This document shows positions 44,725 to 54,361 of a stretch of DNA of 64,000 nucleotides, piece after piece (the stretch's first letter is position 1; the number at the start of each line of letters is the position of its first letter). A program made the position numbers and the translations under genes. Source of the DNA: Mucilaginibacter gotjawali (GTDB lineage: Bacteria; Bacteroidota; Bacteroidia; Sphingobacteriales; Sphingobacteriaceae). The notes under the pieces are model-generated. The model was not told the DNA's origin, made no database searches, and saw only the letters and a list, made by a program, of their open reading frames with translations. The stretch is from positions 5,952,001 through 6,016,000 of the forward strand of contig NZ_AP017313.1 in assembly GCF_002355435.1 (NCBI RefSeq), read 5' to 3'.

Positions 44725-45414
44725 TTACTGTATTTTATGAACAACAACGTGATAGGAGATATCTGCATACGAAGATCCGGTGATATAGATCGTGTAGATC
44801 ATACCGCTCTGCAATATTACCGGCAACGCCAGCTTAACTGTTTGAGAACCTGAAATATAAAGCGCCATCGAGCTATTGGCAGCAACGGTGTAAAAAGCCG
44901 ATGCAGTACCAGCGGTTACATTTGTCGCTATTTTTGAAGATCCTACAATCCCAAAATCAATACCAGAACTTAGGTCAGCATTAAAATTAATAAATTGTAC
45001 GCTGGCGGCGTTTGCAGGTGGCATTGCAGCATTATCTGCGGTAGTATACGATGTAGTGGTAGTGTTTTTACCGGTATAATAAACAGTATAATAGCCACCC
45101 GGGGCAAATGTTAAGCTAAAAGAATTATTTACGGTTTGTGACCCGGAGTTGAAAAACTGGGCATTGTCGGTACCCGGCGCGGTGGCAACATAAGAAGAAT
45201 ATTGCCCGAAAGCAATTGCAGCGCTGTCTATCTTTTTGTTATTCAAATAAAAATCCTGTGCGGCAGAACCCTGAACGGTATTTACAACCATCACATGGGC
45301 CGGTGGTGCACTGTTGTCGACATTATCAACATGGCATGAGCTAAGAACCGCCGTTAAACCTGTGAATAATAGAGCAAGGCAGGCAAATTGGGGCTTTAAT
45401 TTAAATGTTTTCAT
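44725..45414 (-). CDS. DUF4397 domain-containing lipoprotein
   Basis: 229 residues with a lipoprotein signal (TGLTAVLSSCHVDN, Cys near 27). Two immunoglobulin-like repeats follow: MVVNTVQGSAAQDFYLNNKK and VQFINFNADLSSGIDFGIVG, with SFSLTFAPGGYYTVYYTG. This fits the DUF4397 pattern. Surface-exposed structural or adhesive protein is the usual guess. It stands alone between the biosynthetic cluster and the polysaccharide genes and need not be part of either. Confidence 0.75.
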   Translation of the reverse strand: MKTFKLKPQFACLALLFTGLTAVLSSCHVDNVDNSAPPAHVMVVNTVQGSAAQDFYLNNKKIDSAAIAFGQYSSYVATAPGTDNAQFFNSGSQTVNNSFSLTFAPGGYYTVYYTGKNTTTTSYTTADNAAMPPANAASVQFINFNADLSSGIDFGIVGSSKIATNVTAGTASAFYTVAANSSMALYISGSQTVKLALPVILQSGMIYTIYITGSSYADISYHVVVHKIQ

Positions 45415-45640
45415 GGTGTTATATTTTATTTATATAGCAATGAAAACCAAATATTATTCCAAACAGCTTGTTTCGTTTTTAACCAACAGTTAATTAATTA
45501 AACCATTTCTTATTAAAGGCAATTTGTATCTTTTGGTAGACAAAAATAAGCGCTGCGTGCCCGACAACTTTTTTTGACTATTTAATTAAATGAAACGTTT
45601 TAAAGGCCGGGAGGAAAACAGCTTTATTGTAATGAGCTTT

Positions 45641-46597
45641 TTAAGATGTTGTGGTGGCTTCACTGCCTTGCAAAATGGACGAAACCAGGCGTTCATATTT
45701 GGCAAGCAATTCACATTGAAAATTCCCGGGGTCAGGTTTTGAAAAGTGCTTCCCCGATGCCATGCCCATAATAAACCCATGACTGTTTTGCTTTTTTTCT
45801 TCCGTCTTTTTTGCCCACCTGCTCTCTGTTATTTTCATCAGCATATTATCTATCGCGTTGCCCAGGCGGTTATCCAACAAGAACTCCGTTACCAGTTTAA
45901 AAAACGAAGCTTTTACGGGCTTTGCCGTTGCTACACGCATATTTTTGTTTGGCAGAAACTCCCTGGTCCATGAGTTCTCCAAATAAAATTGCTCAAACAC
46001 CAGGTCGCCCTGTAACGGGATTAATGTCCCTATTTCAATGGCGGTGTAAATGTTTTTTTCGGGTATTTCCAGTTGCTGTTCATCCACATAATAATTCATG
46101 CAAAAGTAATGCTCCTTTTTCACCAGGAAGGTTAGCTTTTTAAAGCAGTGCATGATCGTCCTGGCAACCCACAGCCGGTTTTTAGCAGTGATAATAAACA
46201 AATCTATATCCGAGAATTCATCTGCAAAATTCTTAGACAGAGAGCCAGAAATGGCAATGCCGCGTACGTACGGAAAGCAGACTAATATATTGCCGATCTT
46301 CCCGGCTACTTTGATTAATTCCGCAGCCATTTTATTGCCTTCGTTTCTCCGGATAATCTGATAATGATCTTTTTTTAAAGTATAAAACCGGTCGAATTGA
46401 TGAATAACGCCGTTTACAGTAAGGCATCTCAATGCATCTTCAAATTCCTCATATGGATATTTCCTTTTGAGAAATACATATACTTCCGCCCTGGTTAAAG
46501 GATAATTGAACATGTCGAAATAGGCAAGCGTTGCCAATATATTTTCTTTGACTTCGGGCATGTTTTTATTAATTAAAGGGTACGAAGTGTTTTGCAT
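45641..46597 (-). CDS. Nucleotidyltransferase-fold protein with N-terminal winged helix
   Basis: 318 residues (an internal Met at 46561 is a possible start). An N-terminal winged-helix-like part (DMFNYPLTRAEVYVFLKRK, LTVNGVIHQFDRFYTLKK) precedes a polymerase-beta type core with GSLSKNFADEFSDIDLFIIT, the GS and D-x-D metal motif. These proteins occur in Bacteroidota polysaccharide clusters, and their substrate (nucleotide transfer to a protein, lipid or antibiotic-like acceptor) is unknown. It lies downstream of the O-antigen ligase-like gene by 53 bases and is the last gene of that leftward run. Confidence 0.8.
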   Translation of the reverse strand: MQNTSYPLINKNMPEVKENILATLAYFDMFNYPLTRAEVYVFLKRKYPYEEFEDALRCLTVNGVIHQFDRFYTLKKDHYQIIRRNEGNKMAAELIKVAGKIGNILVCFPYVRGIAISGSLSKNFADEFSDIDLFIITAKNRLWVARTIMHCFKKLTFLVKKEHYFCMNYYVDEQQLEIPEKNIYTAIEIGTLIPLQGDLVFEQFYLENSWTREFLPNKNMRVATAKPVKASFFKLVTEFLLDNRLGNAIDNMLMKITESRWAKKTEEKKQNSHGFIMGMASGKHFSKPDPGNFQCELLAKYERLVSSILQGSEATTTS

Positions 46598-46650
46598 TTT
46601 CTTTCTTATTTAGCATCAAAAAATGGTTGCTCCTATATTAATAATGACGG

Positions 46651-48045
46651 CTAAACCTGCGCCCCGGTTGCCTCTACCCGTATCTTTTGTCCTATGCCGG
46701 CACTATTAAAATCGCTTTTCGCTTCCAAAACTACTGCCCCGTGGTTTATGGCCGAAGGATGTATTTTAACCGGAAAGCCATTATTACCATCCTCCTCATT
46801 TAAGAAAAAAAAGAAGGAAAAAAAGAAAGCATAGAAAATGACGCCCTTATCCACATCCAGCAAATTTTCAGAAAAGGAAACGATAGCCACAATCACCAAA
46901 AAGGAGAAAAAAAGAAGGTCCTTGTGCCGGAAAGCGATTTTAAATCCAAAAGCTAATGTGCTTAAATAGATCACAAGACCAATGATACCGGATTTTAACA
47001 AAAAACTTATATACTGGCTATGCACATTTAACCTGTTTAAATACGAGCTGTATAATTTATCTTTATAGAAAGCTTCCTGCATTAGGCCTATTTCAGAACC
47101 AGCTCCGTAACCGATTATTGGCGCTTTTCTGATCAACGCCGTTGCAGCGTACCACCGGGCCACTCTGCTGTCTGAGGTTTCGGTTTGATTTGATTTGGAG
47201 AGATCTGCTTTAAATTCATTAATAAAACGTTCTTTAAACGTGCCTGAATTTAATACGACGATAATTAACAAAACAGAAAGCGCCGCTGAGCCTAACATAA
47301 ATTTCAACCGTGCGGCTGCTTTTAGTAAAAACCATGGCAGCGCTATATTTACAAGGATGATAGTAGCAATAACTATTGATTTTGAACTCAACTGGATAAT
47401 TCCGGCAGAAAGGATGAGACTGCAGAACAGGTAAAGCACTTTTTTATCAACCGATTTTTCTTTTAGTAATACTGAGAGCAAAAAAATCAGTGCCACAGCG
47501 ATCTGCATTGAAAAAAAAGTAGCATGCAGGTCTATCGGTTCCGAAAAATTATGGTTTGTAAAGGCCGCTGAAAAAAGATTTGAATAGGGAAGCCCATAAT
47601 GTTTTATGGTAACCAACGCATCGGCATACAAATAAATAATGGTAGCGGTACATGCAAAGGAAAACGCCAATAGGAATTGCTGCCGGTATCTTTTTAAATC
47701 GAGCGGGTTAAGGCAAAAGATCAGCGGGAAAAGTAAAATAGTAATGTGCTTAGCCCATTCATTAAACCCCTCCTTCGGGTTAATGGTATAAACCGTGCTT
47801 AACACCGTTACTATAAATACAGAGGCCAATACAACTGTACGCCATTTAAAAATGGGCTTAATGGTGTTTTTATTTAAATGGATAAGTGTATGTATGAATA
47901 AACTCGCCAGGATAAGGTGGCTGTAAAACATATTGAAGGGTAAGCTGGCCATAAATAATATTACATGGTAATAGCTGATCCTGTTGGCCAGGTTATCCTT
48001 AATCAACAATAACCCGTTCATGATTTTTATTTTTATGGCATTCAA
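46651..48045 (-). CDS. O-antigen ligase/polymerase family membrane protein
   Basis: 464 residues with about ten membrane helices. The periplasmic signature region reads KAPIIGYGAGSEIG and NVHSQYISFLLKSGIIGL, the H-x-Q/S-Y-x5-G-I-I-G pattern of WaaL/Wzy-type proteins. The role is either polymerising repeat units or ligating glycan to an acceptor; sequence alone cannot decide. The start overlaps the glycosyltransferase gene upstream by up to 47 bases. The internal ATG at 48021 would shorten it by 8 residues. The last 60 residues are cytoplasmic and low in motif. Confidence 0.85.
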   Translation of the reverse strand: MNAIKIKIMNGLLLIKDNLANRISYYHVILFMASLPFNMFYSHLILASLFIHTLIHLNKNTIKPIFKWRTVVLASVFIVTVLSTVYTINPKEGFNEWAKHITILLFPLIFCLNPLDLKRYRQQFLLAFSFACTATIIYLYADALVTIKHYGLPYSNLFSAAFTNHNFSEPIDLHATFFSMQIAVALIFLLSVLLKEKSVDKKVLYLFCSLILSAGIIQLSSKSIVIATIILVNIALPWFLLKAAARLKFMLGSAALSVLLIIVVLNSGTFKERFINEFKADLSKSNQTETSDSRVARWYAATALIRKAPIIGYGAGSEIGLMQEAFYKDKLYSSYLNRLNVHSQYISFLLKSGIIGLVIYLSTLAFGFKIAFRHKDLLFFSFLVIVAIVSFSENLLDVDKGVIFYAFFFSFFFFLNEEDGNNGFPVKIHPSAINHGAVVLEAKSDFNSAGIGQKIRVEATGAQV

Positions 48046-49126
48046 TAATAAACGCTTCGTACTGGTCGATGATCCGCTCCCAATTAAACTGGTACTTAAT
48101 TTTGCGCAGGTTGTTGTTCACCATTATTTTCTCCGGTTCCTTTCGCTGAACTGTTTCAACCAGGTTACGTACTTCATTTGCATTGGAGAAATAAAAAGCA
48201 TCGGTATGCAAAACCGATTGGTTAAATGGATTATTGTGAGCCGCTATAAGGGCCTCACTCGCCATTGCTTCCAACAGAGATGGATTTGTGCCCCCGACAC
48301 TATGCCCATGAAAATACAGGTAAGAGTTGTTTTGCAGCGCCCTTACCTTGCCGGTATTGTATATAGATCCTTTAAACTCTATCCTTTCGTCATTTTTAAA
48401 TTTATGAGTGATAAATTTTCCAAAGCGGTTATCGGTGCTTCCTAAAACCTTAAATTTCCGGTGGGAGTTGCTGTTATTAAAGCCTTCCAAAATGGTTTCG
48501 ATATTATTTTCGGGCTCCATCCTGGCCATTAATAAAAAATAGTCTTCCTTTAGCGCCTCTCTATGATCTACCTGCTCACGCTCTTCTTCCGAAAACAGAT
48601 CGGCGCCATAAGGAATGTATTTACTTTCTATATTATATTTCTCGCCCAGGTACGATTTAATAATCAGCGAATCCGAAATATAAAACTGGCTGTACTTTAC
48701 AGCAAGTTTTTCTGCATATCTTAAAAATTGCTGCACCGGTTTTGAATATTTGGATCGTTTCCATTCCAGGCCATCCATATTGGTAATAATGGTGCTTTTT
48801 GGCGGGTAAAGCTTCCCCCAGACCGAACTGCTGGTGTAGCCCATAATCATTACCACATCAAAATTTCTTTTGCGCGCATCCAACAGGCAATTAAAATCAT
48901 AAGCAAACTGCCCTGCTGCGCCAACCATGTATTCCGGGTCATAACAATGCCGTATTTCCACACCGTTCCAGCTATCCTCCTGGTAGGGATGATTATGAGA
49001 GTTATAAACGGTTACCGAGTGGCCTCTTTTTACAAGCCCTTCAGAAACATATTCAGATATATGCTCAAAGCCCCCATAGTAGTTGGGGATGCCCCTTGTT
49101 CCTAAAATTGCTATTCTTAATTTCAT
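47999..49126 (-). CDS. DUF1972-type glycosyltransferase
   Basis: 375 residues, GT-B fold. The N-terminus KLRIAILGTRGIPNYYGGFEH is the hallmark of the DUF1972 rhamnosyltransferase-like group, followed by NMDGLEWKRSKYSKP. The C-domain has YFLLMARMEPENNIETILEGF and HSVGGTNPSLLEAMASEA. Its stop lies within the next gene, and its own start overlaps the previous GT by 4 bases (ATGA), so it is part of the polysaccharide operon. Probably adds a deoxysugar, by family analogy. Confidence 0.9.
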   Translation of the reverse strand: MKLRIAILGTRGIPNYYGGFEHISEYVSEGLVKRGHSVTVYNSHNHPYQEDSWNGVEIRHCYDPEYMVGAAGQFAYDFNCLLDARKRNFDVVMIMGYTSSSVWGKLYPPKSTIITNMDGLEWKRSKYSKPVQQFLRYAEKLAVKYSQFYISDSLIIKSYLGEKYNIESKYIPYGADLFSEEEREQVDHREALKEDYFLLMARMEPENNIETILEGFNNSNSHRKFKVLGSTDNRFGKFITHKFKNDERIEFKGSIYNTGKVRALQNNSYLYFHGHSVGGTNPSLLEAMASEALIAAHNNPFNQSVLHTDAFYFSNANEVRNLVETVQRKEPEKIMVNNNLRKIKYQFNWERIIDQYEAFIIECHKNKNHERVIVD

Positions 49127-50199
49127 GGTGTAGCTGTTAACTGGTATGCTTTTAATGTTTGTATTGCGGTTTGTTTCCAGGTGTATTGATTCAGTATTTT
49201 TTGTTGTAATTTTTCACCGCAGGGGGCATTACTTGCCTGCTCAACAGCCTCAAGTATGCTTTGCGGATTTGATGGGTCGCAATAAAAGGCGTCGCTTTCA
49301 AAGTATTCGCGGGTATCCCCTTTGTCTGTTATCACAATATTGCAGCTCATAGCGGCCGCTTCTATTGAACTTAGCCCGGTGGTTTCAAACCAACTGGGCA
49401 GTACATGTACTTTAGCCCTGCCGTAATAGGCTACCAAATCCTCCTGCGGGAGCTGGTCGATAAAGGCGATGTTATTGGCCGCCATCTCCCGGCATTGCCG
49501 GTAATAACCTGGCTGATTTGGCGCCGGGGCGCCGATGATAAATAAACGGAACCGGGTATTATTTAACGCCCTGATCAGGTTCAACTGGTTTTTTACCCCT
49601 TCTATCCTGGCCACACATAGCACCATGTATTTATCTTTTTTTATGGCAGGATCATTTTTGAATAAAGCCGGGTCGATGCCATTTGGTATCACGGCATACT
49701 TCACCTTACTGCAGTATTTTTGTTGAAGCCGGCGGTATTCCGATTCAGAATTAGGGAGGGCGATGCTTGTCTTCCCTAATATTTCAATAATGCTCTTCCG
49801 CTGCCCTTTCCATGTATAATCCAGGCTGGCCAGATGATCCCTGCCCAATACCCAGCGGGCGATTGTTTTGAGATATTCAATACTGTCGCCGGGTAAGTAA
49901 CTGAATAACGCGCCTATACCTTTGCGGTGGTTTTTATCATACTCGCTGTAGTTTACCAATATGGTTGAAACTACAAACGGTTTGTTAGCTTTTTTGCTGT
50001 GGTAAAGAATATCAGCAGGGCGGATAATGTTAAAAAAATGCAGCAAGTTATAATCACTATAACAAATAGCCTGGTTTGATAAAAGAATTTCAGCATCCAC
50101 TCCCAATTCAGCCAATCCGTTTGCAGTTTGCTTAACCTGCACGGTATCGCCTCCGGGCGCAGTGAATAACGTTGATCTGGTGATGAGTGCTACCTTCAT
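49123..50199 (-). CDS. Glycosyltransferase family 4 protein
   Basis: 358 residues, GT-B fold. N-domain KVALITRSTLFTAPGGDTVQ; C-domain YMVLCVARIEGVKNQLNLIRAL, ITDKG and VHVLPSWFETTGLSSIEAAA with the retaining GT4 glutamates. It overlaps the DUF1972 gene by 4 bases and lies 10 bases after the GT2 gene. Cytoplasmic, acting on the polysaccharide repeat unit; sugar specificity unknown. Confidence 0.92.
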   Translation of the reverse strand: MKVALITRSTLFTAPGGDTVQVKQTANGLAELGVDAEILLSNQAICYSDYNLLHFFNIIRPADILYHSKKANKPFVVSTILVNYSEYDKNHRKGIGALFSYLPGDSIEYLKTIARWVLGRDHLASLDYTWKGQRKSIIEILGKTSIALPNSESEYRRLQQKYCSKVKYAVIPNGIDPALFKNDPAIKKDKYMVLCVARIEGVKNQLNLIRALNNTRFRLFIIGAPAPNQPGYYRQCREMAANNIAFIDQLPQEDLVAYYGRAKVHVLPSWFETTGLSSIEAAAMSCNIVITDKGDTREYFESDAFYCDPSNPQSILEAVEQASNAPCGEKLQQKILNQYTWKQTAIQTLKAYQLTATP

Positions 50200-50209
50200 G
50201 ATGATATTC

Positions 50210-51172
50210 TTATACTTGTTCCGGGTGGATCCGATGAAGCCAGTTAATAACTCTTTCAGGCAAATAACTCACCGTATAAAGCAGGTAATTATCCAGGCGA
50301 AATGGCTGCAGCCCAATGGCCCTTACCATGTGAGTCCGCGCCCGTTCGGGCTGATAATTATTCAACAGAAATTTTTTTCCGCATAAGGCATAATAGGCAC
50401 CCTCCTTTATTTTGGGTGAATAATGCTTGCCGCTTATCTGGTAAAGTGCAATACCCTCGGCTTCGGTTATGCTGCGTTTTCTCAGCGTTTCATATTTAAT
50501 CGAAAGGAATTTCCGCGAATGCCATTTTTCATCAATCGTCACAGATTCAGGGTTAAGCCGTACTTTGATCAGCGCCTGTGAAAGATTGCAGGCCTTTTCA
50601 TTTTTTAAAATATTCACCCATAAAAAATGATCCTCGTAGGTATAAGCATTTTCGTTATAGCCTCCATTTTCAATAATAACTTCCTTTTTGTAAAAAACGC
50701 TGGAGTGGATAAAAGGGCATACCGAATATTTTAACTGCTGGATCTCCTCATTCAGGTGCGCTTCCGGGTGATGCGTAAAAATAAAATGCCCGTCCACATC
50801 CACATAATCGGCCGCAGCGCCAATGATGCTGTACTCCGGATACGTTGTTATAAAATCGTATTGAACCTTTAGCCTGCCGGGGTAGCAAATATCATCCGCA
50901 TCAAATCTTGCAATAAAAGGGGCCCTCGCAACGGCGAGGCCTGCATTAAGCGCCGAAGCAACGCCCTTGTTTTCCTGGTGGATCAATACAATCCTCGGAT
51001 CTTTGAAAGACATTATAATTTCAACCGTTTCGTCTGTCGACCCATCATTAACGATCAACAATTCAAATTCAGTAAATGATTGACACAACACGGAGGCTAT
51101 TGCTTCCCCGATATATTTACCTGCATTATAGGCCGGCATTAAAACCGTAACTTTTGGATCATCCCTGTACAT
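50210..51172 (-). CDS. Glycosyltransferase family 2 protein
   Basis: 320 residues, GT-A fold inverting type. Motifs: VTVLMPAYNAGKYIGEAIAS, LLIVNDGSTDETVEII and FIARFDADDICYPGRL with the nucleotide-metal DxD-like site. The first 14 bases overlap the end of the O-antigen polymerase-like gene upstream. It probably extends the repeat unit at the inner membrane. There is no C-terminal transmembrane pair, so it is not a processive synthase. Confidence 0.92.
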   Translation of the reverse strand: MYRDDPKVTVLMPAYNAGKYIGEAIASVLCQSFTEFELLIVNDGSTDETVEIIMSFKDPRIVLIHQENKGVASALNAGLAVARAPFIARFDADDICYPGRLKVQYDFITTYPEYSIIGAAADYVDVDGHFIFTHHPEAHLNEEIQQLKYSVCPFIHSSVFYKKEVIIENGGYNENAYTYEDHFLWVNILKNEKACNLSQALIKVRLNPESVTIDEKWHSRKFLSIKYETLRKRSITEAEGIALYQISGKHYSPKIKEGAYYALCGKKFLLNNYQPERARTHMVRAIGLQPFRLDNYLLYTVSYLPERVINWLHRIHPEQV

Positions 51173-52787
51173 ACGCCGGCATTTTGGAGGTTTCTTTAAT
51201 GTTGAGGAAAAGCATTAATTCGAAAAATATAACTACTGACAGTTGCTCAAACCAGTAATCAATGGAAAACACCGCCAGCATCAATATTATTAGTGGTATA
51301 CCGTAGGTAAGCTTTTTATAATGCCGGGCGAAAAACCAAACGTAAAAAACCAAAAAGGCAGCAACCCCAAGCAATCCATATTCGGCCAATAGCTGGTCAT
51401 AAACGGAGTACGGACTGTTGGTTAATGAATGAAAACCTGTGCGCTTACTAAAATAGTTAAGGTAAACGTCAAGGTGGTTTAACAGGAAATCCTTGCTGAT
51501 ATATATGTATTTTACAGGATAGCCACCGGCAAAACCAAGCCCTGTGGCTTTAAAAGCAAGCTTTGACGAAAAATTTCCGACGCCATCTCCTGCTATTATT
51601 TTAGCGGGGTGATTCTCCAAAAACTTTATTGTTTGCAGCTGGCTGATAACCTTTCCCGGCGGACCAGGGATAAAATCACTTCTGGCAGAAAGCGGCAGAT
51701 CTGTCTTATGCGAATCAATAAACGACAGCAATGTTCGTTGTTCCGGGGTTGTATCTGTTGGCGTTTGGTAGGGTGGTGTGTTAATATCAGGGACTGCTAT
51801 AAATACCCTTCCATTATTTGTTTTTGGGATATTGAGTGTGGGTGTTTGTGCCGCTATTTCTTTTTTGCCGGGGGACTGTCTTATGCTATCTAAATACTGT
51901 GCCGCTATTTTTCTTCTTGTTTCTTCAATAGTCGGCACAATAACCTGCGTTTTAGCAGTAGCGGCAGGGATAGGTTTTTGGGGGTGAATAATATTTGCTA
52001 TGGTTGCATCAGCATACTTATTGTTTTGCGGCGAAATTTTCGCCATAAAAACAATAAGGAACATTAAACATATAACAATGATACTCTTTTGATCTTTATT
52101 GCTTTTGAAGATGAATAAAAAGGCGAGTATGGCTAAGAGTGTGATATTGGTGAAGTTACTGCCTGTTAAAAGCAAAACGGCCATGCAAACGAGTACCATT
52201 AACGGTTTTTTTCTCTCTAGAAAATAAATTACCCCAAAGGCATTTAACACCGCATTTGTTGTAGAAATATCAAAACTCAATCCCCTGATGTAATCCCCGG
52301 TACCGATAAAATATTTCTGGTATTCACCCTGGTAAGTATAGGGGTTTATGGTGCCGGCCTGCCACATAATTAGCCCGATGTTATAAAATGAACATATCGC
52401 ATTGATCACAAAAAAAACAAGAATGGTTTGGTGGATGGTTTCCGCATCATTGTTTTCAACTGATAATTTTACCTGGTGAACAGCAAGCAGGCATATCCCC
52501 CAAAATATGATCCCGGTAAAAAAAAGCATCAGGTATGCCGGTTCAGCAATACGATGGTTCACCAACAGGCCGATAAAGGCTACGCCAATGATTAACAGGT
52601 AAAAAAGCGGTAGTCTTGAATTTTTAAAGCCGAAGCCAAACCTGAAATTAAACTGCAGCAAATAGATAATAATGATAGCCGGGATTTTTACAGCCAGCTT
52701 TACATTTATAAAAAGGATTAAAAAAAGCAGCAGCTTCCAGTCTATGGTGCTTAGCAGCTTTTTAAAAAAATTTATGCTGATATTCAT
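51159..52787 (-). CDS. O-antigen polymerase-like membrane protein with a large proline-rich loop
   Basis: 542 residues with about ten helices. A hydrophilic insertion of about 170 residues (near residues 260-430, with PQKPIPAATAKTQVIVPTIE and PPYQTPTDTTPEQRT) lies between helices and is much larger than the usual periplasmic loop of Wzy proteins. The terminal part has YSVYDQLLAEYGLLGVAAF, matching the family. It is the second ligase/polymerase-type gene of the cluster. One may polymerise and the other ligate, but this cannot be decided from sequence. Located 94 bases after the flippase stop. Confidence 0.78.
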   Translation of the reverse strand: MNISINFFKKLLSTIDWKLLLFLILFINVKLAVKIPAIIIIYLLQFNFRFGFGFKNSRLPLFYLLIIGVAFIGLLVNHRIAEPAYLMLFFTGIIFWGICLLAVHQVKLSVENNDAETIHQTILVFFVINAICSFYNIGLIMWQAGTINPYTYQGEYQKYFIGTGDYIRGLSFDISTTNAVLNAFGVIYFLERKKPLMVLVCMAVLLLTGSNFTNITLLAILAFLFIFKSNKDQKSIIVICLMFLIVFMAKISPQNNKYADATIANIIHPQKPIPAATAKTQVIVPTIEETRRKIAAQYLDSIRQSPGKKEIAAQTPTLNIPKTNNGRVFIAVPDINTPPYQTPTDTTPEQRTLLSFIDSHKTDLPLSARSDFIPGPPGKVISQLQTIKFLENHPAKIIAGDGVGNFSSKLAFKATGLGFAGGYPVKYIYISKDFLLNHLDVYLNYFSKRTGFHSLTNSPYSVYDQLLAEYGLLGVAAFLVFYVWFFARHYKKLTYGIPLIILMLAVFSIDYWFEQLSVVIFFELMLFLNIKETSKMPAYVQG

Positions 52788-52881
52788 CCGTTTCCTAACA
52801 ATATAATCCTGTGGTTATGTTATAAAGATTACGGCCCGAAAATGGAAAGGGTTGCCTGTGAAATAGTTAAAAATGGCTTTT

Positions 52882-54297
52882 TTATCCGTTAAATAAATGT
52901 TTCAATGATTTAGCGTCCCGCAACTTTAGTTGTTTTGTTAAGAAAAGTAAAAGGAAATAAATAAATATAGCCGTGGGCAGGATGAGCCGGTGATCTGAAA
53001 ACAGCGCCCGGGATAAAAAGCCGCTTACCAGGGCACAAATGGTACAAGGTATCAAAGGCAACCAAACGGTTTTAAGTCCGGCAATTGTGCCCTGTTTTAA
53101 ATAATAAATAGTTTGAACAACACAGGCTGCCAGGAAGGCAAAAGCCGCACCTTCATTTTTAAAAAATGGGATCAATAAAATATCGCCCAATACGTTTACT
53201 AAAAAAGTAACGATAAACGAGGTTAAAATCATTTTTAACCTTCCCTGTGCAAAATAAGCCGTCCATAAAAAGTTATTCAGGTAAAGTACAGGAAGACACA
53301 GGGATAAAATGAATATCGTTTTTATATTGATCAGCCCGTATTTACCGGATGTAATCCGGTCAATAACCGGGCTCCAGCATAAGTTCAGCAGCAATCCGGT
53401 AAATGCCGCTACCACCATTTCTATCCTAACCAAAAAAATTAACTCCGCGGCCCTGATATCCGTATTTCGAAATAATTTGGTAAACCGGGGGATAAGCAAC
53501 GGGGCAATGGCCAATAATGGCAGCGTAGATATTTCAAAGATTTTATAGGCAAAACTATATTCGGCCAGTTTTACCGCAGACACTATAAAACCGATAAAGA
53601 TCCAATCAAACCGGGCCAGCGCCGAGGTAATTAATACCACACCTGTTTGCGGTAACGATTCAAGCAACAGGTTCTTATACGCCGCGCCATTCCAACTGAA
53701 AGCTACCGGAATATTTGTGGTTCGATAGAATAAAAAAATGCAAAACAACAGCTCTGTAACGTCCCCGCTAATAAATATCAGGATAACAAAATAAAGGCTC
53801 AAATGATGTAAAACGGCAAGGATGATAAGCCCCGAACACCTTATAAGGTTGGAAATTACCGACATATAAGCCATCAAGCTGAATCGTTCCATTCCGTTTG
53901 CTGCCTGTTTAAACGGCGTTGAAAGGAAGATCATCAGTTTACCTATACCTATAAGCAATAATAAACTGTATACCTCATTCCGGTTATGAAAAAAAAGAGC
54001 GCCGGCAATTAGCAATCCATAAAAAATAAACCCCGAAATAAGTACGTGCACCAGGTAAATTGAAAGAACAGATGAGGCATTGCTTCCCCCTGCTATCTTT
54101 TTAATCACCATTTGGTCCATGCCAAATGACAATATATTAAATACAGAAAGCAGGATAGCTAAAACAAGATTGATTTGGCCGAAACTATTTTTATCGAGCC
54201 CGGTTGAAAGCTCATAAAATATGCCCAGGCCTAAAAATTGGTTAACAATAAGTTGAACAGCATTTACCGAAAGATTTTGGATCAGCCCGTTTTTCAT
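52882..54297 (-). CDS. Oligosaccharide flippase (Wzx-like, MOP superfamily)
   Basis: 471 residues with 12-14 membrane helices and few loops. The N-terminal half shows NKNSFGQINLVLAILLSVFNI-like first helices with conserved GMDQMVIKK, and the second half repeats the pattern (TAYFAQGRLKMILTSFIVTF). This is the layout of polysaccharide repeat-unit flippases. It should move undecaprenyl-linked units across the inner membrane before polymerisation by one of the two Wzy-like proteins. It lies 64 bases after the upstream GT2 gene in the same direction. Confidence 0.87.
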   Translation of the reverse strand: MKNGLIQNLSVNAVQLIVNQFLGLGIFYELSTGLDKNSFGQINLVLAILLSVFNILSFGMDQMVIKKIAGGSNASSVLSIYLVHVLISGFIFYGLLIAGALFFHNRNEVYSLLLLIGIGKLMIFLSTPFKQAANGMERFSLMAYMSVISNLIRCSGLIILAVLHHLSLYFVILIFISGDVTELLFCIFLFYRTTNIPVAFSWNGAAYKNLLLESLPQTGVVLITSALARFDWIFIGFIVSAVKLAEYSFAYKIFEISTLPLLAIAPLLIPRFTKLFRNTDIRAAELIFLVRIEMVVAAFTGLLLNLCWSPVIDRITSGKYGLINIKTIFILSLCLPVLYLNNFLWTAYFAQGRLKMILTSFIVTFLVNVLGDILLIPFFKNEGAAFAFLAACVVQTIYYLKQGTIAGLKTVWLPLIPCTICALVSGFLSRALFSDHRLILPTAIFIYFLLLFLTKQLKLRDAKSLKHLFNG

Positions 54298-54361
54298 AGC
54301 CTGCTATTCATCAACCACGATTGATCTTTAATAGGATTTTGATTAAATATAATGAATTGAA

